Source of the DNA: Bog-473 sp963755375
Lineage (GTDB): Bacteria; Actinomycetota; Acidimicrobiia; Acidimicrobiales; RAAP-2
Direction: 5' to 3'
Assembly (NCBI GenBank): GCA_963755375.1
Contig: CAVWKG010000006.1
Span: 62,001-126,000 of the forward strand
DNA: 64,000 nucleotides
A model generated the notes under the pieces. The model did not search any database, had not been told where the DNA came from, and was given only the letters and a program-made list of their open reading frames with translations. This document shows, one piece after another, positions 28,392 to 36,994 of the stretch (position 1 is its first letter; every line of letters begins with the position of its first letter). The position numbers and the translations under genes were made by a program.

Positions 28392-29420
28392 TCAGGATGT
28401 TGCTGGGGTGCGCCACAGGTCGATGCCGCCGTCGACGGCGTAGCGGTCGATGGTGGCGATCTCATCGCCAGTGAACTCCAGGTTGTGGAGCGCGGCCACG
28501 TTCTGTTCGAGTTGCGCCACACTGCTGGCCCCGATGAGCGCGGAAGTGACCCGAGGGTCGCGCAAGGCCCAGGCGATGGCCATCTGGGCCAGGGACTGAC
28601 CTCTCCCGTGAGCGATGTCGTTGAGAGCTCGGATGCGGACGAGGTTTTCGTCGCTGAGCATGTCGCGAGACAGTGAGCCATCGAGGGAGGCCCGCGAGCC
28701 CGGAGGGATGCCATTGAGGTATCGGTCGCTCAGAAGCCCCTGCGCCAAGACCGAGAAGGCGATGCACCCGACTCCTTCAGTGTAGAGGACGTCGAGCAGG
28801 CGGTCTTCGATCCACCGGTTGAACATCGAGTACGACGGTTGGTGGATCAGCAGTGGTGTGCCGAGTTGGCGGAGGATGGTGACAGCCTCTGCGGTGCGCT
28901 CGTCGGAGTAGGAGGAGATGCCGACGTAGAGGGCCTTGCCGGAGGTGACGGCGCTGTGGAGTGCGCCGAGGGATTCCTCGAGGGGGGTTTGGGGGTCGAA
29001 GTGGTGGTGGTAGAAGATGTCGACGTAGTCAAGCCCGAGTCGCCGCAGACTCTGATCGAGGCTCGCGACGAGGTACTTCCGAGAGCCCAGGTCGCCGTAG
29101 GGGCCCGGCCACATGTCCCAACCGGCCTTGGTGGAGATCAGGAGTTCGTCGCGGTGGTCGAGGAATTCCTCACGGAGGATACGGCCGAAGTTGATCTCGG
29201 CGCTGCCGTAGGGCGGTCCGTAGTTGTTGGCCAAGTCGAAATGGGTTATTCCCAAGTCGAATGCTCGTCGTACGATTGCGCGTTGGGTCCCGATAAGCCG
29301 GTCGTCACCGAAGTTCTGCCACAACCCTAACGAGACGGCGGGCAGGAGGAGGCCGCTGCGCCCACAACGGCGGTAGGTCATGGAGCTGTACCGATCTTCG
29401 GCGGGGAGGTAGCTGGTCAC
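28392..29420 (-). CDS. Aldo/keto reductase (YghZ/Gpr-like)
   Basis: The 342-residue protein is a complete AKR: FDLANNYGPPYGSAE with catalytic Asp/Tyr, STKAGWDMWPGPYGD with Lys, and the His at YHHHFDP. The MWPGPYG insert and WRTPATS end are typical of L-glyceraldehyde-3-phosphate reductase-like AKR14 proteins using NADPH. GTG 29420 with a GGAG site is preferred over the longer frame at 29507. It follows the 3-hydroxyisobutyrate-type dehydrogenase by about 50 bp on the same strand. Confidence 0.9.
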   Translation of the reverse strand: MTSYLPAEDRYSSMTYRRCGRSGLLLPAVSLGLWQNFGDDRLIGTQRAIVRRAFDLGITHFDLANNYGPPYGSAEINFGRILREEFLDHRDELLISTKAGWDMWPGPYGDLGSRKYLVASLDQSLRRLGLDYVDIFYHHHFDPQTPLEESLGALHSAVTSGKALYVGISSYSDERTAEAVTILRQLGTPLLIHQPSYSMFNRWIEDRLLDVLYTEGVGCIAFSVLAQGLLSDRYLNGIPPGSRASLDGSLSRDMLSDENLVRIRALNDIAHGRGQSLAQMAIAWALRDPRVTSALIGASSVAQLEQNVAALHNLEFTGDEIATIDRYAVDGGIDLWRTPATS

Positions 29421-29472
29421 ATCGTGGCTACTCCGTCTCGGTGCTGGTGACGAATGTACGAAAGGGCGCGAA

Positions 29473-30369
29473 TCAGAAGCTGAGGCTGTCCTTCCTCTGT
29501 TCCTCAAGTACCCGGGTGACGACGGTGAGGTCGGCGTCGCCGAGACCTTGGTCGACTACCTGCTGCCACTCGTCGACCAAGCCGGCGAGCGCACGGAAGC
29601 GGTCGTCGTCGGCCGCCTGCAAGGCGAGGTGCATGTCCTTCAGCGCAAGTGACAGCGCGAACTGGACCGAAAAGTCATCCTGCGTGATTCGTTGCAGTTT
29701 GGCTGCTTGCCAGGGGGACACGAGGGGGCCGCCACCTAAGGCGTCCACCACAGTCTCGGTCTCGAGTCCCAATCGACGGGCAAGTGCGACCGACGTGTTC
29801 ACCGCTTCTGCGGCCAGTGCGAGCCATGAGTTGGCCACGAGCTTCAGCCGCGAGCCGGTCCCGACTGGACCCACCCAGATCGTTCGCTGGCCCAGCGCAT
29901 CGAAGAGCGGGGCCAGACGGGAGCGGGCCCCGTCCGGGCCTGACGCAAAGATCGTCAGCTGGCCCTGTTCTGCCGGGACCTTGCTTCCCGACACGGGCGC
30001 GTCGACGAGCGTCACGTCGGGACGCTCGGCATCGACTAACGCTTTGATGCGCTCGATCCCTTCGACGCCGACCGTGCTCATCTGTACCCAGACTGCGCCG
30101 GGCGCCAGCGCAGCGAGCATGCCGAGCTGCTGGGCGATCGAGACGACGACGTCCGCGTCCGTCACCATCGTGATGACGATGGCGACTTGTCGCGAAGCGT
30201 CAGCGGGGCTTACGGCGACCTGCGCGCCGAGGTCGGCGAGGTCGCGGGTTGCTTCTGGATCACGATTCCACACGATCGTCGGGATACCGGCCCGTAAGGC
30301 ACTCGTTGCCATCGCGTGTCCCATCGTGCCGATGCCCAGAAACGCCACCGGCTCTTTCGCTTGGGCCAT
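29473..30369 (-). CDS. NAD(P)-dependent beta-hydroxyacid dehydrogenase family protein
   Basis: The 298-residue protein starts with the Rossmann motif FLGIGTMGHAMATSALRAG (10-28), then the substrate loop DAPVSGSKVPAEQGQLTI, and ends in an all-helical domain containing the catalytic Lys (LKLVANSWLA). This is the 3-hydroxyisobutyrate/6-phosphogluconate-type family; imine reductases are close relatives. The substrate is unknown. Likely co-transcribed with the aldo/keto reductase downstream. Confidence 0.9.
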   Translation of the reverse strand: MAQAKEPVAFLGIGTMGHAMATSALRAGIPTIVWNRDPEATRDLADLGAQVAVSPADASRQVAIVITMVTDADVVVSIAQQLGMLAALAPGAVWVQMSTVGVEGIERIKALVDAERPDVTLVDAPVSGSKVPAEQGQLTIFASGPDGARSRLAPLFDALGQRTIWVGPVGTGSRLKLVANSWLALAAEAVNTSVALARRLGLETETVVDALGGGPLVSPWQAAKLQRITQDDFSVQFALSLALKDMHLALQAADDDRFRALAGLVDEWQQVVDQGLGDADLTVVTRVLEEQRKDSLSF

Positions 30370-30575
30370 CGTTCACCCCTTTCGACGCGGGTCTCGTTGC
30401 GCGACGCTCCACCAGCATCGCGCTACTCGCTGACCGACGCACCGCCGGTCGCAACGGGAACCGCCGCGTCGCGGCCAACACCGACAGTGTCACCAGGGTT
30501 GAAAGCAATTTCGGCTCCCCCTCTCCGGCAAACTTGAAACTGGAGCGGGAACCGGGTGCGGCGGTTGAGCCGCTC

Positions 30576-32177
30576 CTATGTGCTCGGTGGCGTGGCCGTG
30601 CACCCCACGCAGGGGCCCATTCCGTCGAACCAGGCCGGGATGCTCGGCGAGTCGGTGGGGGGGTTGGTCGGGAGCAGGATCGGGGCCCGTGGAACCTGGT
30701 TGAAGTCGAAATCGTTGACCATGTCGCCCAGGATCTTCTCGTCCTCGCGGACGTCGGGCCGAGGATCGGGGCGCCCGTCGGTCTTGGGGTTCAGGCGGGA
30801 CCCACCCAAGAAGTCATCCTCGATGAACTTCAGGTAGGCGTCGCTCGAGAGCGTCTGGTGGTCGACATACCCAGACTTGGCGTAGGGCGAGATCACCAAT
30901 CCCGGGACCCGCAGCCCGTAACCGTTCTGGTCGACGGGGGGCGGCACCACGTGGTCGTAGAAGCCGCCCCAGTCGTCCCATTGCAAGAAAATGGCCGTCG
31001 AGTCCCAGTCCGGGCTCTTCATGGCGGCGTTGATGACCGCGGTGACGTAGGCCTGACCCTGGTGGATGCTGGCGGGCGGGTGCTCGCTGTCAGCCTGGGA
31101 GGGAGTGACCCACATGACCGATGGCAGGGTCCCCTTTTTGGCCTCGGCGAAGTAGTTGTTCAGCGGCTGGATGTTGCGGATCTGGTGGTCCTTCTGAACA
31201 TCCTCGAAGACGGGCAACGGGTTCCAGATGCCCGGAGTGAGGTAGCTCTGGGCGACGGGTGGACAGGCCACGGCCGAGTCGTTGTCGCAGTCAGGCTGGT
31301 CCCCCGTCTGCACGTAGTACGCCCACGAGACGTGCTTGTTGTAGAGGAGCCACGTGATATCCGTCCAGGCGTCGGTGATGTCGGCTGTACCTGTGTCGAT
31401 GGCCTGGTCAACATACTTCTGCATCTGCGCCGGCGTGTAGGGCCCCTGGATCTCGTTGACACAACTCGACGGGGAGGGGCTCGAGCACTTGGCCGACCAG
31501 CCCGACACGAGGTAGAGATGATCGGGCAACGACCATGATGCGACCGGCTCGAACATGTGGTCGTCGAGCGTGAAGTCCTTGGCGTAACTCCAGTAATTCG
31601 GGATCTCTGCCGCCGTGTGGTACCCCATGACGTCGGGGGTCGCGGAGTTGGAGCAGGCCGGGTTGTCGACGTTGACGCCGCATCCCTTCTTTGCCTTGGA
31701 TGCCGACGCGATGAAACCGTCCATCTTCCCGCCGTCCACGTCGTTGCGTGCGTTGCGCTCGCCGTGTGGCCCGCCCCCGTTGACGTCCGCGGTGTCGTGG
31801 TAAGGCATCTGACATCCTCCCGCTGGCATGGGCACGCAGACCGAGGATTCTCCGTTCTGCATGGGGATGCCGTCGGCGCCGGGGAAGGTCCCGAAATAGC
31901 TGTCGAAGGACCGGTTCTCCTGTTCAATAACGATGACGTGCTTGATCTTGTGGATGCCGGACGCCACCACGTAGTGGCCCGTCGGGCCGCCGGTCACCCG
32001 CTCAGCCGAGGCGGTCGGTTGCGAGGGCGAACTGCCGCAGGCGCTGAACCCCAGCGCCAGGGCAGCCACGCTGCCCGAGACGATCGCCCCGACCGCCCAT
32101 CGCCGACGGGACCCTGTTCCTCGTGTCAGTGCCGCGGCACGCACGAGCCACGGATGTTTGGCGTTGGCGAGACGCAT
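30576..32177 (-). CDS. Secreted phosphoesterase / phospholipase C-like lipoprotein
   Basis: The 533-residue precursor has an Arg-rich N-terminus, a hydrophobic stretch and a lipobox-like ALGFSACGSS (Cys47), indicating export and lipid anchoring. The domain belongs to the non-specific phospholipase C/acid phosphatase family: VIVIEQENRSFDSYFGTFPG (about 82-101), the FLQWDDWGGFYDHV metal site and the VPGLVISPYAKSGYV strand. Substrates could be phospholipids or phosphomonoesters for phosphate scavenging. It is divergent from a MarR regulator at 32243. Confidence 0.88.
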   Translation of the reverse strand: MRLANAKHPWLVRAAALTRGTGSRRRWAVGAIVSGSVAALALGFSACGSSPSQPTASAERVTGGPTGHYVVASGIHKIKHVIVIEQENRSFDSYFGTFPGADGIPMQNGESSVCVPMPAGGCQMPYHDTADVNGGGPHGERNARNDVDGGKMDGFIASASKAKKGCGVNVDNPACSNSATPDVMGYHTAAEIPNYWSYAKDFTLDDHMFEPVASWSLPDHLYLVSGWSAKCSSPSPSSCVNEIQGPYTPAQMQKYVDQAIDTGTADITDAWTDITWLLYNKHVSWAYYVQTGDQPDCDNDSAVACPPVAQSYLTPGIWNPLPVFEDVQKDHQIRNIQPLNNYFAEAKKGTLPSVMWVTPSQADSEHPPASIHQGQAYVTAVINAAMKSPDWDSTAIFLQWDDWGGFYDHVVPPPVDQNGYGLRVPGLVISPYAKSGYVDHQTLSSDAYLKFIEDDFLGGSRLNPKTDGRPDPRPDVREDEKILGDMVNDFDFNQVPRAPILLPTNPPTDSPSIPAWFDGMGPCVGCTATPPST

Positions 32178-32202
32178 GTTCGAAGTATCGGACGAGATGG
32201 CG

Positions 32203-32220
32203 TAACTGTCAACTCAGTTT
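32203..32220. promoter_or_regulatory. Possible operator between phospholipase C-like and MarR genes
   Basis: AACTG, 6 bases, CAGTT form a short inverted repeat (32204-32219) within an AT-rich patch between the divergent starts at 32177 and 32243. The position suits autoregulation by the MarR protein; the repeat is short and the call is weak. Confidence 0.35.
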
Positions 32221-32242
32221 ACAATTCACTAACATCTCCCGT

Positions 32243-32779
32243 GTGGATACCGACCCGTCTCCTACGAAGGCCGACACCGGGCCCGACATGGTGACCGCGC
32301 CGTCGGACGGGTCGTCGTCGCTGGGCCTCGGACCGGCGCTCCGGCGGGCGTGGCTCGGCTATCAGCTTCGACTCGACTCCGCCATGGCCGATGCGGGGTT
32401 TGGCGAGCGAAGATTTCCCGATGGGCGGGTGCTCCGTTTGTGCTCTGGGGGGGCCGGAGCAACGATCTCGGCCATCGGACGTGAGCTCGGCATCACGCGC
32501 CAGGGAGCGAGCAAGGTCGTGGGGCGCCTCGGCGATCGTGGCTACGTGACGATCGCCGAGTCAGCAACCAGCAGGCGGGAGAAATCCGTGATGCTCACCT
32601 CCCGTGGAGTCGAGTATCTCGAAGTGCAACGAACGAGAGCGAGGGAGATCGAGGATGAGTTGAAGACTGCGCTTGGAGCGCAGGGGTTCTCCGGCCTGTT
32701 CGCCTTGCTCGACGCGCTGGACCAGGGCGGCGAGACGCGGTTGCGCACGTACCTGCGAAGGTCGGCGGGTAGCTGCTAG
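32243..32779 (+). CDS. MarR family transcriptional regulator
   Basis: The product is 178 residues from GTG 32243; ATG 32288 is an alternative and neither has a strong ribosome-binding site. The winged helix lies at about residues 75-135 (ISAIGRELGITRQGASKVVG, LGDRGYVTIAESATSRREKSVML), and the helices before and after would make the dimer interface. It faces the phospholipase C-like gene with about 65 bp between starts, so it probably controls that gene and itself. Confidence 0.85.
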   Translation: MDTDPSPTKADTGPDMVTAPSDGSSSLGLGPALRRAWLGYQLRLDSAMADAGFGERRFPDGRVLRLCSGGAGATISAIGRELGITRQGASKVVGRLGDRGYVTIAESATSRREKSVMLTSRGVEYLEVQRTRAREIEDELKTALGAQGFSGLFALLDALDQGGETRLRTYLRRSAGSC

Positions 32780-33121
32780 TTCTTCCACTTCGCGCAGTCG
32801 GTTCCGCCGCGCTGAGGTGGCGCTATGCCCGGGCTCACGGGATTTCGCCCTGTCGATCGGACGGCCACCGTCTCTCATCGGGAGCTGATCGAGCGCTGGC
32901 TGATCAGGACCGCTTTTCGACGGCTCTAGGCGATCCGCGAAGCGGCCCCTCACGCTGGAGGGGCCGCTGCATCCACCCGGGTCACGTGACTGACGTAGGT
33001 GGGGCACTCAGCCTATGCGCTGGGCCTGCGAATCAGCGCGGCCCGTCATACCGGTTCAACGGACGACGGAGACAACCTCACGTGGGTCTCGACTTGGCTG
33101 AGTTCTCAGTGAGCCAGCCGG
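32780..33121. other. Gene-free gap with a hairpin
   Basis: No coding signal is seen in these ~340 bases. The only structured element is the inverted repeat at 32941-32968, listed separately. Confidence 0.5.
32941..32968. terminator. 11-bp perfect hairpin between convergent genes
   Basis: AGCGGCCCCTC, a 6-base loop and GAGGGGCCGCT form a perfect stem between the convergent ends of the MarR gene (32779) and the minus-strand genes at 33122. It could serve both directions; no U-tract follows. Confidence 0.6.
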
Positions 33122-33349
33122 TCAGCCGTCGCAACAGCCATTCCAGAAGGCGGTCTGGCCTGTGGTCCTCAGTACTGAATGGTCGCCGAAGTCAGCGGCA
33201 CCGAGCGAAAGCTTCATCTGGCCGACCACGGCGTCCCGCAGCTCGTCCACCGAGGCCTCCACTGCCACCAACCTGTCTGCTGAACTCCCCCATTCCGTGT
33301 GGGTGCTCCCAATGGATGCGAGGTCCGCGGCAGTCGAAAGATTGGACAT
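33122..33349 (-). CDS. Small hypothetical protein
   Basis: A 75-residue frame starts at ATG 33349, with a GGGG sequence 4 bp upstream. The product is acidic and has no membrane helix; a stretch with helical pattern (VEASVDELRDAVVGQMKLSL) is its only feature. It sits just after the Rieske gene on the same strand. Real expression is uncertain. Confidence 0.35.
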   Translation of the reverse strand: MSNLSTAADLASIGSTHTEWGSSADRLVAVEASVDELRDAVVGQMKLSLGAADFGDHSVLRTTGQTAFWNGCCDG

Positions 33350-33384
33350 CGATCCCCGCCGCTGCACGGCCGTGGCTCGCCCAC

Positions 33385-34263
33385 CTATACGGCCCGTTGG
33401 CGGAGCGCTCGTCTTTCGCAACGGCGCAGCTCGAGCTTGTCCGCCATAACCCGGTTCTCGTAGACGGGCTGAGGGATTGATGCGGGGCCCCGGGTGGGAA
33501 CGCCGGTGGCGAGCTCGAACTGGCTTCCATGCCAGGGACATGTCACACAGCCCGCGTCGAGTGTCCCCTCAGAGAGGGGGCCGCCTCGGTGGCTGCAGCG
33601 GTCGGACAGGGCAAATCGTCCCGCTTCGTTCGTTGCCACCATCACCCGAACTCCCTCCACTGTGCGGGCAACGAGGTTCTCGGTCGGCACGCTGCCTCGC
33701 ACGGCAGTCCACTCGTCGGGTCCGCCCTGGAAGGCATTGGTGTCCACACCGACGCCCAACGAATAGGCCAGATGCCCCCCAAGAAAGCCACCCGCGCTAG
33801 CCAAGGTGGCACCGAGCGTCGACCAAAAGACACCGCTGTGCCGGCCGCTTCTGCGCCGCCACCAGGAAACCGAAAAGCAGACCAGTGCGATGGAGTTGGT
33901 CGTTGCGTGCACTAGCCCGACCCGGGCCTCGGCTTCATCGGTATCAACCCACTCGGACATGCCGCTCGCTATCGCCGGAAGGGCACTAAGTACACCGAGG
34001 CCTACCAAGGTCCGAGCCGCTTTTGTCTTGCCAAGACCGACAAGATCCAACGCCCAGGTGCTGGTCCATAGCCCAATAGGAAGCTGAACCAGCACGGGAT
34101 GGCTCGGATGACCCAGGTCAGTTCCACTCAACAGCCGGCGGAGCGGCGCGGGCTTGACGAGCTTTTGCGCCGCCTTTCGGATCCGGCCGGTCACATCATC
34201 AAGTTGTTCGGCGCCCTCTAGCGCATCGATCACCCGTGCTCGCAGAGCACTGACTCGATTCAC
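33385..34263 (-). CDS. DUF2231 membrane domain fused to Rieske [2Fe-2S] domain
   Basis: The 292-residue protein starts at GTG 34263. A helical DUF2231 membrane module (about 45-170; GHPSHPVLVQLPIGLWTSTW) is followed by a C-terminal Rieske domain with the paired ligands CSHRGG and CPWHGSQF. Rieske centres transfer electrons; the fusion implies a membrane-tethered redox protein. It is 60 bp downstream of the YihY gene on the same strand and probably belongs to that operon. Confidence 0.9.
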   Translation of the reverse strand: MNRVSALRARVIDALEGAEQLDDVTGRIRKAAQKLVKPAPLRRLLSGTDLGHPSHPVLVQLPIGLWTSTWALDLVGLGKTKAARTLVGLGVLSALPAIASGMSEWVDTDEAEARVGLVHATTNSIALVCFSVSWWRRRSGRHSGVFWSTLGATLASAGGFLGGHLAYSLGVGVDTNAFQGGPDEWTAVRGSVPTENLVARTVEGVRVMVATNEAGRFALSDRCSHRGGPLSEGTLDAGCVTCPWHGSQFELATGVPTRGPASIPQPVYENRVMADKLELRRCERRALRQRAV

Positions 34264-34323
34264 GCTCGTGCTCCCTCTTTCTGTCCTTCATGATCGTTCA
34301 CCCGGAGACTCTTCCTGGTCTGC

Positions 34324-35343
34324 TCAAGATCGACGGGCCGCGTGGGCTGCTTCGACAGCACGGCGGTCCTGCGCGGGGAGCTTGCGGGTATCGCGTGGCT
34401 CGGCGAAGGGACGAACATCTTCGGGCAGGCCCTCGGCGATAGCGCGTCCGTGATCAAACTCCGCGTTCACCTCGGCGCCGAGCAAGACGGAGACATTCGT
34501 TAACCACAACCAAACCAAAAAGATCACGACGCCCGCTAATGATCCGTAGGTCTTGTCATAGGATGAAAAGTTCGCTACGTACACCGCAAAGAGGGCTGAA
34601 ATCACAATCCAAAGGATTGTTGCGAAAATGCCTCCGGGGCTGATCCACCTAATACCGCCTTGCTTGGCGTTGGGGCTGGCCCAGAACAAGATGGCAAGCA
34701 GGAACGATACGAGTACGAGAAGCACCGGCCACTTCGCGATGTCCCATACGAGTACCGCCGCATGCCCGGCGCCGACAGCATTGCCAACCTGATTCGCAAC
34801 CAGTCCGCTGACGACGACGATGCCCGCGCTGAGAACCAGCACGATCACCGCGATCACGGTCACACCGAGCCGGAGTGGGATGGTTTTCCAGAGCGGCCGT
34901 CCTTCGCCGATGCCATAGATGACGTTCGACGCTTGCCTGAAGGCGTTCACATAGCTCGAGGTCGACCATAGAGCGATCACAAGACCGACGATTGCGGCGA
35001 TCCCGGCGCCACTCTTGTGGTGTTGGGCTTGGGTGATCAGCGAGTGTACGAACGCGGCGCTCGAACCGGGAGCGAGCGATTGGACCTGTGACGTCACTCG
35101 GCTCGCGACGTCACGACCGACCAGGCCGAGGATGGAGATCAAGACGATGAGTCCAGGCACCACGGACAAGACGGCGTAGTACGTCAAGGCCGCGCCGAGG
35201 GTCGTCAGGTTGTCATTTTTGAACTCGGTGGCCGCGCGCCTAAAGACTGCCTTCTTTGAGGACCCGGAGAGGTCATTCGGCGTGCCGACCGTGGCTCCGG
35301 ATCTGTCGGAGTCCGACGTCGTTGCTGCCAGCTCAGCCGGCAT
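34324..35343 (-). CDS. YihY/virulence factor BrkB family membrane protein
   Basis: The 339-residue protein has about six hydrophobic helices and the family pattern LTTLGAALTYYAVLSVVPGL, followed by IYGIGEGRPLWKTIPLRLG and TYGSLAGVVIFLVWLWLTN. Older annotation as RNase BN is wrong for this family; its function is unsettled. ATG 35343 overlaps the DUF4235 stop by 11 bp, making translational coupling likely; the longer frame to 35553 is antisense-like and ignored. A charged C-terminal tail of about 50 residues follows. Confidence 0.9.
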   Translation of the reverse strand: MPAELAATTSDSDRSGATVGTPNDLSGSSKKAVFRRAATEFKNDNLTTLGAALTYYAVLSVVPGLIVLISILGLVGRDVASRVTSQVQSLAPGSSAAFVHSLITQAQHHKSGAGIAAIVGLVIALWSTSSYVNAFRQASNVIYGIGEGRPLWKTIPLRLGVTVIAVIVLVLSAGIVVVSGLVANQVGNAVGAGHAAVLVWDIAKWPVLLVLVSFLLAILFWASPNAKQGGIRWISPGGIFATILWIVISALFAVYVANFSSYDKTYGSLAGVVIFLVWLWLTNVSVLLGAEVNAEFDHGRAIAEGLPEDVRPFAEPRDTRKLPAQDRRAVEAAHAARRS

Positions 35344-35611
35344 TAGGTTCCTTGCCCGGCCATTGGCCGGTCGCCTTCTCGAAGCTGGCTGCGCCTCCCC
35401 GGTCGACAAACGCCTTGACGGCACCGTAGACCAGTCCTTGGAGGCCGGCCGCGAGGACGACTTCGGTCCATCCTCGGCTGCGGTCGGTCGCCGTTGGGGC
35501 CTCATCCTCTCCGCTGAGCAACTTCCAGACCCGCTTGAACAGCGCCGCGGCAAGAGTGCCGCCGATCACGCCGGCAAGCATTCCCCAGGGCTTGTAGAAG
35601 AGCTTGATCAT
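35333..35611 (-). CDS. DUF4235 family protein
   Basis: The 92-residue protein starts at ATG 35611, overlapping the DUF3618 stop (ATGA). Features: MIKLFYKPWGMLAGVIGGTL (first helix), an acidic linker, and GLVYGAVKAFVDRGGAASFE. It is predicted membrane-associated. In actinobacteria DUF4235 commonly accompanies DUF3618 and holin-X proteins, exactly as here. Function unknown; possibly envelope stress. Confidence 0.88.
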   Translation of the reverse strand: MIKLFYKPWGMLAGVIGGTLAAALFKRVWKLLSGEDEAPTATDRSRGWTEVVLAAGLQGLVYGAVKAFVDRGGAASFEKATGQWPGKEPNAG

Positions 35612-35943
35612 CGGCGGGGCTTCCAAAGACGCCACACGAAGAACAGTCCCGCGACGAGCGCCACCGCGCCGATGAGTCGTCGTTCCCTGCCGTCGGCGAG
35701 TTGCCGGCTGCGCGTGATCCCGACCTTGGCCACGTCCTGGGCCTTGGTGGCGCTGTCCTTAGTCAGCTCCTGAGCATGCCCAACGACCTGCTTGGTGCTC
35801 GCTGTGACGTCTTGCGTGACGGCGCCGACTCGCTTCTTCGGGCTGAGACGATCTGACAGCTCGTTTACGGTCTCCACCAGCTCGGCCCTCGTCACCTCAA
35901 TGTCAGACCTCACCGCCTCGACGGGATCTTCGCTTACGCTCAC
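35608..35943 (-). CDS. DUF3618 family protein
   Basis: The 111-residue protein starts at GTG 35943, overlapping the upstream stop (GTGA). The DUF3618 signature RSDIEVTRAELVETVNELSD (about 12-31) is followed by a long amphipathic helix and one C-terminal membrane helix (GAVALVAGLFFVWRLW). Likely a tail-anchored envelope-associated protein; role unknown. Confidence 0.88.
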   Translation of the reverse strand: MSVSEDPVEAVRSDIEVTRAELVETVNELSDRLSPKKRVGAVTQDVTASTKQVVGHAQELTKDSATKAQDVAKVGITRSRQLADGRERRLIGAVALVAGLFFVWRLWKPRR

Positions 35944-36383
35944 GAATGCAGCCCTCGCTTGAGTTCGTCGACGTCTTGTCTGGTGCTCTGCACGGCTTCG
36001 GTTGGCAGCGGCGGGCCCGCCCTCCCAAGCTCCTTCTTTCCCGCGAGGGCAGCGAACACGGCCACGGCGAACAAGGCGGCAGCGACGATAAGAGTGGCGG
36101 CCCACAGGGCGACCACCAAGGACAGGCCCACGACGGCGGCGGCAACCAGGACGCCGAAACCATAGAGCCCACAGATCCCGGCTCCGGCGAACATGCCCGC
36201 CCCGATGCCTGCAGCCTTGGCTTTTTGGGTCATTTCAGCGCGCGCCAGGCGGATCTCGTCTCGAACGAGGCGAACCGTGTCGTCCGACAGCCTCCCGACC
36301 AGCTCGCCAATCGGCAAGTCCGTGGTCGGCGGTACCTCTGCGTCGCCCGGCGCCATTCGCAGCTCTTCCTCGGTCGAGATCAT
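35940..36383 (-). CDS. Phage holin family / holin-X superfamily III protein
   Basis: The 147-residue protein has the pattern LVRDEIRLARAEMTQKAK before two close hydrophobic helices (about 58-82 and 86-112), as in the actinobacterial holin-X (DUF1469) family. Despite the name, no phage genes are nearby and it heads a four-gene overlapping operon (holin-X, DUF3618, DUF4235, YihY). A SigB-like promoter lies 10 bp upstream, leaving almost no leader. Confidence 0.88.
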   Translation of the reverse strand: MISTEEELRMAPGDAEVPPTTDLPIGELVGRLSDDTVRLVRDEIRLARAEMTQKAKAAGIGAGMFAGAGICGLYGFGVLVAAAVVGLSLVVALWAATLIVAAALFAVAVFAALAGKKELGRAGPPLPTEAVQSTRQDVDELKRGLHS

Positions 36384-36392
36384 GGTCGCTCT

Positions 36393-36416
36393 ATACCCGC
36401 GCGCCGCTGCTGCAAC
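36393..36416 (-). promoter_or_regulatory. SigB/SigF-like promoter of the holin-X operon
   Basis: On the minus strand GTTGCA, 12 bases, GGGTAT match the alternative-sigma consensus GTTTnn-N12-14-GGGTAT. The start site would fall only a few bases before ATG 36383, so the mRNA is nearly leaderless. Confidence 0.55.
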
Positions 36417-36433
36417 CCGAGGGAGGGGTGGAC

Positions 36434-36447
36434 CACCCGTTCGGGTG
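36434..36447 (-). terminator. Short hairpin after the DksA/TraR gene
   Basis: CACCCG TT CGGGTG is a 6-bp stem located 24 bp after the zinc-finger gene stop and just upstream of the holin-X promoter. A weak terminator is plausible. Confidence 0.35.
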
Positions 36448-36470
36448 ATTAATCCGGGGCGCGTGAGGGA

Positions 36471-36839
36471 CTACACATCGCGCATGGGCCAACCCGATGT
36501 AGATCGGCACTGAACACACCTGCCGGCTACAGGGCGCGCCGCCAAACGTTCGCGAGGGATCGCTGCCCCACAACTCTCACATGTTCCATACGTCCCGTCG
36601 GCGAGCCGGTCTTGCGCCCGTTCGATCTCTTCGAAATATGCACGGTCTTGGTTCAGCAGCGCGGAGATCCTTGCTCGCTCAAACGCAAGGGTCGACCCCT
36701 CGGGGTCATGTTCGTCATCGGAGTTGGCGGCAGTCATTCCCGCATCCATGTCTTCGAGGTCACCAGCCAAAGACTCAATCCGAGAAATGGTCGTCTGTTT
36801 CTCCACGATGAGGCGATCTTGTGTGCTGTGTTCAGTCAC
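36471..36839 (-). CDS. DksA/TraR-type C4 zinc-finger protein
   Basis: The 122-residue protein starts at GTG 36839. An N-terminal helical hairpin (about 5-80) precedes the zinc finger CESCG-x17-CVQC (about 91-113). This fits the TraR/DksA family that reaches into the RNA polymerase secondary channel. Many actinobacterial members lack the acidic tip seen in DksA, so ppGpp synergy is not assured. It is followed by the envelope operon on the same strand. Confidence 0.88.
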   Translation of the reverse strand: MTEHSTQDRLIVEKQTTISRIESLAGDLEDMDAGMTAANSDDEHDPEGSTLAFERARISALLNQDRAYFEEIERAQDRLADGTYGTCESCGAAIPRERLAARPVAGRCVQCRSTSGWPMRDV

Positions 36840-36994
36840 AGGGTTTCACGCCCGTCCAGCCTGACGCTCGGACCGCATCGTCCACTCTCCTGCAATCAAT
36901 TCGACTTCTTGCCGGGACATGGCGCCCACGCCCGGTCTTCCGCCAGGCTGTGGCCGTCCGTTCGGCGCCCAAAACCGCATGATTTCTGCTTCCG

